Shown: piece by piece, positions 33,026 through 37,976 of the stretch
Numbering within the stretch: position 1 is the stretch's first letter
Layout of the letters: every line of letters starts with the position of its first letter
Origin: W589 sp964611805
GTDB taxonomy: Bacteria; Chloroflexota; Dehalococcoidia; Dehalococcoidales; Fen-1064
Assembly (NCBI GenBank): GCA_964611805.1
Contig: CAZTBG010000014.1
Coordinates: 1-37,976 of the forward strand
Direction of reading: 5' to 3'
DNA length: 37,976 nucleotides
Translations under genes and position numbers: made by a program
Notes under the pieces: model-generated
Seen by the model: only the letters and a program-made list of their open reading frames with translations
The model's database searches: none
What the model was told of the DNA's origin: nothing

Positions 33026-33270
33026 CTCTTTTGGGCCACAGCATCACCTCCTTCCGACATTAATCTGTTATAATCGTAAAAGAAATCCATCACGTCCTTC
33101 CGGAGATACCGCCAGTCACCCCGTTCCCCCAAACGATACCCCCTCAACTTGCCACTACGGCTCCAGCGCCTGACTGAACCGAGGTGTACCTTGAGGAATT
33201 CGGCAACTTCGGTACTTGTCATGATGGCGTCGCCATCCAACACCATCTCTCTTTTTGGCTTGCCCCTCAA
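33022..33270 (-). CDS. Excisionase-type HTH DNA-binding protein (paralogue B)
   Basis: This 82-residue protein shares the HTH and wing of paralogue A almost residue for residue (EVAEFLKVHLGSVRRWSR, then GYRLGERGDWRYLRKDVMDF). The start is a TTG at 33270, supported by GGAGG 8 bases upstream; an in-frame ATG at 33246 lacks such a site. It is immediately upstream of the archaellins on the same strand and may be cotranscribed with or regulate them. Its own upstream region holds the TAACTCT repeats. No integrase is near, so a role as regulator is more likely than as excisionase. Confidence 0.82.
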   Translation of the reverse strand: MRGKPKREMVLDGDAIMTSTEVAEFLKVHLGSVRRWSRSGKLRGYRLGERGDWRYLRKDVMDFFYDYNRLMSEGGDAVAQKR

Positions 33271-33308
33271 GTATCAAGCCTCCGTCTCACATTTGTTCAA
33301 TATCTACC

Positions 33309-33461
33309 TAACTCTCATAAAATAACTGTATATAACTCTTTTAACTCTATTGCGTATTTCTACTGCTGTTATTACTCTTATTGAATTTTTATATGTCTTA
33401 TTAATTGTTTTAATGATATATATGTTTCTTTATTAGTCTAATCGTACTAATTAGTAACTCT
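33309..33461. repeat. AT-rich region with repeated TAACTCT heptamers
   Basis: Exact TAACTCT copies are at 33309-33315, 33333-33339, 33342-33348 and 33455-33461, with one-mismatch forms at 33323-33329 (TAACTGT) and 33372-33378 (TTACTCT). Three of them (33323, 33333, 33342) are spaced 9-10 bases apart, about one helical turn. The 200 bases around them are much more AT-rich than the rest of the window. They lie upstream of HTH paralogue B and could be protein-binding sites controlling the archaellum region. The gap 33271-33831 holds no gene I can support. Confidence 0.5.
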
Positions 33462-33666
33462 AAGTCACTTTTGGGTCTTATTAGGTGAGCCTTTTGGCTC
33501 GTGATGTTGGTTCCCTGGTACACCTACGCCCGTATCAGGCACGTAAAACCCCGGATAAAACCCGCCTATGGCGGACACAGTTAATCTGCACAATTCGTCA
33601 GGGGATTGGTTCTAATTCAGCGGTATAACGTAAAAGTGACATGATAGAAGAAAGGACCGATACAAT

Positions 33667-33710
33667 GAAAATAAAATAAAGCTGAACCGCCTATGCACAG
33701 GCAGTTCAGC
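33667..33710 (-). terminator. Intrinsic terminator of the small membrane-protein gene
   Basis: GCTGAAC (33681-33687) pairs with GTTCAGC (33704-33710), extended after one mismatch by GCCT/AGGC (33689-33692, 33699-33702). On the minus strand the stem is followed by TTTATTTTATTTTC. It ends transcripts from the gene at 33832-34092. Confidence 0.8.
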
Positions 33711-33831
33711 AGGCAGATGTTTGACAACTCAATAGCCAAACACGCTGGCTACAATTCGTTATCCCAGCAAATCTACGAAAGCAGGGTGAGTTATCAGCGA
33801 AGGGTAAGGACTGTAACAGCAGACCGAAAAG

Positions 33832-34092
33832 CTACTCTTCGGGTATCTGAGTAAGCCCTGTCTCCTCCATCAGCCGGTGATAGAAGGCAGCGATATCCTC
33901 GTCTTCTATCTCCTGTTCTACCTGTTGAAACGGAGAGACCAGAGATGTGCGGTAGATTTTACCGATATCAGGTAGTAATCCTGTAAGATCAGCATCACCA
34001 TCAGATTCGGCAAGCGAAATTCCGCCACTGATTAATCCCAGGACAAGCCCGGTAAATGCCGCTCCAATTAGAAATCCAACCACCAATTTCAA
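33832..34092 (-). CDS. Small single-pass membrane or secreted protein, unknown
   Basis: I choose the TTG at 34092 because AAGGAGG lies 8 bases upstream; the longer frame from 34155 has no such site. The 86-residue product has one N-terminal hydrophobic helix with glycine pattern (KLVVGFLIGAAFTGLVLGLISGG) and an acidic C-terminal part (EQEIEDEDIAAFYHRLMEE). No family is recognised. It stands alone, with its own terminator at 33667-33710. Confidence 0.55.
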   Translation of the reverse strand: MKLVVGFLIGAAFTGLVLGLISGGISLAESDGDADLTGLLPDIGKIYRTSLVSPFQQVEQEIEDEDIAAFYHRLMEETGLTQIPEE

Positions 34093-34222
34093 GGCGGCAC
34101 CCTCCTTCATCCCCGACGGTGACTCAAGCGGTGCAAAGCAGTCCCAGCTGTGCACATTACTATCCTAGACTGCCTGCGTATGATATTGGTGTAAGATTTG
34201 TTGGAATTAAGGAGGAATTATT

Positions 34223-34267
34223 GTGCCTTGGGAGGATTCATGTTCGTTGTTTTGTGGGTCGTCGTAA
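34223..34267 (+). other. Tiny frame with strong ribosome binding site
   Basis: AAGGAGG followed by a GTG (34223) opens 14 codons (MPWEDSCSLFCGSS), and a second GGAGG sits 4 bases before an overlapping ATG at 34240 with 15 codons in another frame. This could be a leader peptide pair, a decayed gene start, or chance. The rest of 34093-34354 shows nothing more. Confidence 0.2.
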
Positions 34268-34354
34268 AAACGAGACGGGGATACTAAATACTTAACCCAC
34301 ACTACCCGGCTCCTGGTGCCGCTTCAGAAACAAATCTAGCTGTAAATCAAGAAC

Positions 34355-35644
34355 CTATTCTCTTTTAATTTTTATCAGAAATACGAATGGAACAGCAATA
34401 GCGGTGGCAATAGCGTAAGCTAGCCAGATTGGCCGATAGGTTCCATAAACATCAAAAACCCAACCGGCCAGGAGAGGAGCCGCGATGCCACAGATGGTCC
34501 ACGCCATTGATTGAAGCCCTCCGATGGTAGCGTAGTGTTTTAGACCAAAGTAATCAGCTCGTATGGAAGGCCACAGTGGTATCTGGGAAGAATAGCCGGG
34601 ACCGTATAACATCACGAAGGGGATAATCATCCACGGGCTGCTTATCCAGCCGAAAATAAGCACCCCGACAAATTGAAGGGCAGCGCCTATTGCTAACAGG
34701 TAGCGCTTGTCATATCTATCGCCCAACCAGCCGAAACCGAGTCTGCCAATAAGGCTTGAGCCGGTAATTCCTAGAATAACCCAACCTGCTAACTCTCTGG
34801 ATATCCCTACGCTGGTGAGGTAAGGCATTTCGTGTACATTCACAGCAGCCTGGGCGAAGCCGGTCAGGGTGCCGAAGACGATAAGCATCCAGAAGGTCCT
34901 AGTCATTAGCGCCTGACGTGCCGTAAGGTCAACTGGTGGACTTGGTTTCGGTGCGGTTGTGCTTGAAGGACCGGGAAGACTCCCGTTTTGGGAAGATAAC
35001 TCCGGGGATTCACCGTCGGGTAGATAACCGTAAGGCTCAGGACGATGACGAATTACCAGCCCCAGGGGAATGCCCACCACCCACATCACCATACCTATAA
35101 TTACTAAGGTACCTCGCCATCCGTGTTGACCGATCAGCCAGACAAGCAGTGGTCCTACGGCCCCTGAAAATGCAAAACCGACTGACATGACTGCCATTGC
35201 CCAGGTGCGTTTTTTGGCAAACCAATTGGCCACTGCCACGTATTGACCCATCCCCAGACCGGAGCTTGTGCCGATGGACAGTAATATAAAGATGCCGTAG
35301 AAATGCGACAGGGAATCTATTGTGCTCAGTAGTATAAAGCCGCCACCAGATAATACCATCCCGAAGAGAATTATCTTCCTAACCCCAATTTTGTCAGTGA
35401 GAAAGCCAATCAGAGGCGCCATGACACCTGTCTCAACGCTGCGCAATGAAAAAGCGAAGGAGACCTGTGCGGCACTCCAGCCGAACTCATCGACCATCGG
35501 ATTAAAGAAGCTGGTAAAGCCGTAGAAAGCGGTACCACCACAAATGAGAAACATTAAGAAGGACGCAGCGACTATCCACCAGCCGTAGAAGATTTTTCTC
35601 TTTCCCGGCGTGAAGCCAACTGGTAAATTACCTGGGTCCTGCAA
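34355..35644 (-). CDS. Major facilitator superfamily carrier (OxlT/monocarboxylate-like)
   Basis: The 429-residue protein has the twelve hydrophobic segments of an MFS transporter, split by a hydrophilic linker around residues 205-245 (SPELSSQNGSLPGPSS...). The opening FYGWWIVAASFLMFL, the loop GFLTDKIGVRK between helices 2 and 3, and the repeated GWLGDRYDKRY in the second half are typical of the oxalate:formate antiporter / monocarboxylate branch. The substrate is probably a small organic anion, but cannot be read directly. The start is a TTG at 35644 with AGAGG 6 bases upstream. No metabolic gene adjoins it. Confidence 0.85.
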   Translation of the reverse strand: MQDPGNLPVGFTPGKRKIFYGWWIVAASFLMFLICGGTAFYGFTSFFNPMVDEFGWSAAQVSFAFSLRSVETGVMAPLIGFLTDKIGVRKIILFGMVLSGGGFILLSTIDSLSHFYGIFILLSIGTSSGLGMGQYVAVANWFAKKRTWAMAVMSVGFAFSGAVGPLLVWLIGQHGWRGTLVIIGMVMWVVGIPLGLVIRHRPEPYGYLPDGESPELSSQNGSLPGPSSTTAPKPSPPVDLTARQALMTRTFWMLIVFGTLTGFAQAAVNVHEMPYLTSVGISRELAGWVILGITGSSLIGRLGFGWLGDRYDKRYLLAIGAALQFVGVLIFGWISSPWMIIPFVMLYGPGYSSQIPLWPSIRADYFGLKHYATIGGLQSMAWTICGIAAPLLAGWVFDVYGTYRPIWLAYAIATAIAVPFVFLIKIKRE

Positions 35645-35710
35645 TGCGGGCCTCTGTTGATAACGTATAATCTAATGTATCACACCAGCCTATCCGAGTG
35701 CACACTGACC

Positions 35711-35739
35711 TTGACACCGCCGATATATCAGTCTATTAT
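35711..35739 (+). promoter_or_regulatory. Sigma70 promoter of the oxygen-defence operon
   Basis: A perfect TTGACA (35711-35716) and TATTAT (35734-35739) are separated by exactly 17 bases. Predicted start is near 35746, about 105 bases before the first gene. It is the most consensus-like promoter in the window, suggesting high basal expression. Confidence 0.75.
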
Positions 35740-35850
35740 GCGTTACGCTCCTTCCTCCAATACTTAGAGCGACAAAAATCACATACAGGCACAGTCCTCT
35801 ACGCTATAGTTATACACAATGAATGCGTCTTATATGTGTAAAGGGGGGCT

Positions 35851-36381
35851 ATGGTAAGCGAAAACGAGAAGACCCTGGAAGGGCTGCGGGTCGCCGTGCA
35901 GATGGAGATTGACGGCAAGGAGTTCTACCTGAAGGCCAGCCGTGAGAGCAGCAATGAGATGGGGCGGAAGCTACTGGAGAGCCTGTCTGTAGAAGAGGAC
36001 ATACACCGCCAGAAGTTCGAGCAGATATACCAAGCACTTCAGCAGAAAAAATCCTGGCCGAGTGTCAAACTTGAATCTACCCGGAGTCAGCATTTGAAGA
36101 CCCTGTTTGCCCAGCAGATGGAAGAGCTCGGCACCGGCGTCACTGCCCTGACTACCGAGCTTGAGGCTGTCAATACAGCGATGGATATGGAAAACAAGAC
36201 CTACGATTTCTACAAAGCCCGGAGTCGCAGCGCCACATTCGCAGCCGAGAAAGATTTCTATGAAGCGGTTGCCGCCGAGGAAACGGTGCACCATCAGATT
36301 TTGAGCGATTATTACGAATACCTCAAAGACCCGGTTCAGTGGTTTACCCAGAAAGAGCATCCGTCGCTGGACGGAGGTTAG
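35851..36381 (+). CDS. Ferritin-like diiron protein, rubrerythrin-type
   Basis: The 176-residue protein is a four-helix ferritin-like domain. Iron-binding residues are visible as E in MEIDGKEFYLKA, ExxH in EEDIHRQKF, E in MDMENKTYDFYK and ExxH in EETVHHQIL. That is the rubrerythrin set without a rubredoxin tail. The missing rubredoxin is supplied as a separate gene 8 bases downstream. Such pairs reduce hydrogen peroxide in anaerobes. AAAGGGGGG precedes the ATG. Confidence 0.88.
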   Translation: MVSENEKTLEGLRVAVQMEIDGKEFYLKASRESSNEMGRKLLESLSVEEDIHRQKFEQIYQALQQKKSWPSVKLESTRSQHLKTLFAQQMEELGTGVTALTTELEAVNTAMDMENKTYDFYKARSRSATFAAEKDFYEAVAAEETVHHQILSDYYEYLKDPVQWFTQKEHPSLDGG

Positions 36382-36389
36382 GTGGTAAA

Positions 36390-36551
36390 ATGGACAAATA
36401 CGAGTGCACAGTCTGCGGCTACGTCTATGACCCGGAGCTTGGCGACCCGGACAACGGGATAGAACCGGGAACACCGTTTGATAAACTACCCGACGACTGG
36501 GAGTGCCCCGTCTGCGGGGCCCCCAAGAGCGATTTTAAAAAAATAGAGTGA
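36390..36551 (+). CDS. Rubredoxin
   Basis: The 53-residue protein is a complete rubredoxin: MDKYECTVCGYVYDPELG with the first CxxCG, GTPFDKLPDDW, and the second CPVCGAPK. It binds one iron with four cysteines and passes electrons to the neighbouring ferritin-like protein or superoxide reductase. The ATG at 36390 is chosen; GGAGG lies 12 bases upstream and the frame before it overlaps the previous gene. Confidence 0.96.
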   Translation: MDKYECTVCGYVYDPELGDPDNGIEPGTPFDKLPDDWECPVCGAPKSDFKKIE

Positions 36552-36595
36552 ATTTCACCACACCGCCAGAAATAGTGAAGGAGGGGAGATACAAA

Positions 36596-36976
36596 ATGGC
36601 AGAACAAAAACGGATTTACAGGTGCAATGTCTGCGGTAATATCGTTGAAGTGCTGCATGCCGGGGTTGGAGAGCTGGTCTGCTGCGGTCAGCCCATGGAG
36701 CTGCTCCAGGAAAAGACCAGTGACGTCGGCCTGGAGAAGCATGTTCCTGTGCTGGAAGCGAGCGACAGCGGCACCAAGGTGAAGGTAGGCGAAGTACCCC
36801 ACCCCATGGAAGCCGAACACTATATCGAGTGGGTAGAGCTGACAGTTGACGGTGAGTCCTGCCGCCACTTCCTCAAGCCGGGAGAAAAGCCGGAAGCAGT
36901 CTTTGAAGCCAAGGGGCAGAAGGCAGCCGCCCGGGAATACTGTAATGTCCACGGATTGTGGAAATCCGGCGGTTAG
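36596..36976 (+). CDS. dfx: Desulfoferrodoxin (two-iron superoxide reductase)
   Basis: This 126-residue enzyme reduces superoxide to hydrogen peroxide without releasing oxygen. The desulforedoxin domain has Cys 10, 13, 29 and 30 for the first iron. The catalytic domain carries His 49, 69, 75, 119 and Cys 116 with Glu47-Lys48 at the active-site loop. All ligands are present, so it is a class with both irons. The ATG has GGAGGGGAG upstream. Electrons probably come from the rubredoxin encoded 44 bases before. Confidence 0.96.
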   Translation: MAEQKRIYRCNVCGNIVEVLHAGVGELVCCGQPMELLQEKTSDVGLEKHVPVLEASDSGTKVKVGEVPHPMEAEHYIEWVELTVDGESCRHFLKPGEKPEAVFEAKGQKAAAREYCNVHGLWKSGG

Positions 36977-37053
36977 TGAACATGCGTCTCCGTTAGGAGT
37001 TTCGGTACGCCCTGATACGTAGCTATTATCTCAAATCTTTACAGGAGGGATTG

Positions 37054-37899
37054 ATGGATAAAGAAAAGGTAATTGAACTGCTGAACAAGGACCTTCAAAA
37101 TGAGCATGGGGCAATCATCCAGTACCTGACTCATGCGTATGGCATGGGAGAAGGCGAGATGGCCTGCGAGATTGAGGCAACGTCCCGCGACGAGATGCGA
37201 CATCTCGACTGGCTGGCGGAAACCATCGTCGAGCTGGGTGGAGTCCCCAGTCTGGAACGCGGTACTATGAAAATGGGAGGTACATCTGTCCACGACTGGA
37301 TGGTAAATAACGTCGCTCTCGAAGATGGTGCCATCGCTCAATACGAGGAACACATTAAAGCCATTGACGACCCGAAGATAAAGAGGCTGTTGCGACGCAT
37401 CCTCTCTGACGAAAGAGCCCACCGGGACGAATTCAAACACTTCGTCGAGAAGTCACACCGGGAGGTTATGAGCGATGTCAGGGGTACGAAGAGTGATGAC
37501 ACTGTCAAGACACTCAACTGGGGCATCGAACATGAATATACCGTTATCCTTCAGTACCTCCTCCAGAGATACCTGACACCCAACGAAGAGGCCGCCGAAG
37601 AGCTGGAAGACCAAGCAATCAACGAGATGCAGCACCTGGGCTGGCTGGCTGAAAAGGTGGTCGATGTTGGTGGTACCCCGATTATCGAGCACACCAAGGT
37701 CGACCGGTCAACCCGGACCGCCGATATGCTCAGCGCCGACATCAAGATAGAGAACGAGGTAGCTGAGACCTATGACCAGGCCGCTGCCAAGGCTTCTGAC
37801 CCGGGTATCAAAAAGCTACTCCTGCGCCTGCGGGATAATGAGAGATACCACGCCGAGGTCTTCGGTGACCTGCTGGAAGAAGAGAAGAAGTCCGACTAG
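37054..37899 (+). CDS. Tandem ferritin-like protein with two diiron domains
   Basis: The 281-residue protein contains two ferritin-like domains in a row. Domain one (about 1-145) has EHGAIIQYL, RDEMRHLDWL and DERAHRDEF; domain two (about 150-281) has HEYTVILQYL, INEMQHLGWL and DNERYHAEVF. Each has the Glu and two ExxH motifs for an iron pair. Each also repeats a shared middle stretch (VELGGVPSLE / VDVGGTPIIE), so it arose by internal duplication. Bacterioferritin-like iron storage or peroxide removal is the probable role. AGGAGG lies 5 bases before the ATG. Confidence 0.85.
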   Translation: MDKEKVIELLNKDLQNEHGAIIQYLTHAYGMGEGEMACEIEATSRDEMRHLDWLAETIVELGGVPSLERGTMKMGGTSVHDWMVNNVALEDGAIAQYEEHIKAIDDPKIKRLLRRILSDERAHRDEFKHFVEKSHREVMSDVRGTKSDDTVKTLNWGIEHEYTVILQYLLQRYLTPNEEAAEELEDQAINEMQHLGWLAEKVVDVGGTPIIEHTKVDRSTRTADMLSADIKIENEVAETYDQAAAKASDPGIKKLLLRLRDNERYHAEVFGDLLEEEKKSD

Positions 37900-37930
37900 G
37901 TAGATAAGGGTAAACAGTAGTTTATCCTGC

Positions 37931-37976
37931 ACGAGGCAATCCCTCTTTTTCAGGAGGTGGGATTGCTTCGTCGCTT
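37931..37976. repeat. Partial copy of the dispersed palindromic element
   Basis: ACGAGGCAATCCC, then a spacer and GGGATTGCTTCGTCGCT, running off the window edge, repeats the architecture of the element at 24846-25034 (GGCAATCTC...GAGATTACTTCGTCGCT). It starts within about 30 bases of the tandem ferritin gene and may serve as its transcript end. Confidence 0.6.

Noticed and set aside
23500..33270. Archaellum region as a prophage or integrative element because of excisionase-like genes
   Set aside because: No integrase, phage structural gene or clear attachment-site repeats are visible.
33487..33500. GAGCCTTTTGGCTC hairpin as a terminator
   Set aside because: The stem is only five pairs and neither strand has a T-run after it.
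33500..33660. Possible cyclic-di-GMP riboswitch next to the archaellum region
   Set aside because: I could not match the conserved core or stems on either strand.

Overview
This window most likely comes from an uncultured anaerobic member of the Chloroflexota, close to the Dehalococcoidia. Supporting signs are a bacterial smpB-ssrA pair whose short tag starts with Gly and ends VAA, a large heterodisulfide-reductase-like (Hdr) flavin/iron-sulfur locus, a tungsten aldehyde oxidoreductase, anaerobe-type oxygen defence (desulfoferrodoxin, rubredoxin, ferritin-like proteins), and above all an archaellum operon, which is archaeal machinery so far reported in bacteria mainly from Chloroflexota. The phylum call is an inference from gene content; there is no rRNA in the window.

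Layout. 1-900: a GNAT acetyltransferase on the minus strand, then a promoter/leader region. 934-11577: a plus-strand operon of eight electron-transfer genes (three HdrA-type flavoproteins, one of them a double-length fusion; MvhD; an FrhB-like subunit; HdrC; HdrB; an HdrD-like protein), followed by a PspC-domain gene and a bidirectional terminator. 11905-13641: an SRA-HNH nuclease that looks more AT-rich than its neighbours, and a UPF0104-type membrane protein. 13900-14797: smpB, tmRNA and a terminator. 14974-18273: a phosphofructokinase with pyrophosphate-type signature residues and a secreted leucine-rich-repeat protein with a recent 66-bp duplication. 18830-23108 (minus): DinB-like protein, a remnant of an aldehyde oxidoreductase (AOR) C-terminus, an unknown small protein, a complete AOR and a CCG/ferredoxin protein. 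23500-33270: the archaellum region (below). 33832-35644: a small membrane protein and an MFS carrier. 35711-37899: an oxygen-defence operon behind a consensus-like sigma70 promoter. A dispersed repeat family lies at 24846-25034 and at the right edge.

The most remarkable system is the minus-strand archaellum operon at 25152-32924: two archaellins with class III signal peptides, a fused ArlC/D/E-like scaffold, ArlG- and ArlF-like stator proteins, ArlH, the ArlI motor ATPase, the ArlJ membrane platform and an unrecognised acidic protein at the end. Two near-identical excisionase-type HTH genes bracket it, and the outer one has an AT-rich upstream region with repeated TAACTCT heptamers. No bacterial flagellar gene, chemotaxis gene or class III signal peptidase is visible here. 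The Hdr operon probably builds a soluble flavin-based electron bifurcating or confurcating complex. Its electron donor is not encoded nearby, but the FrhB-like subunit suggests a flavin/F420- or ferredoxin-linked entry point.
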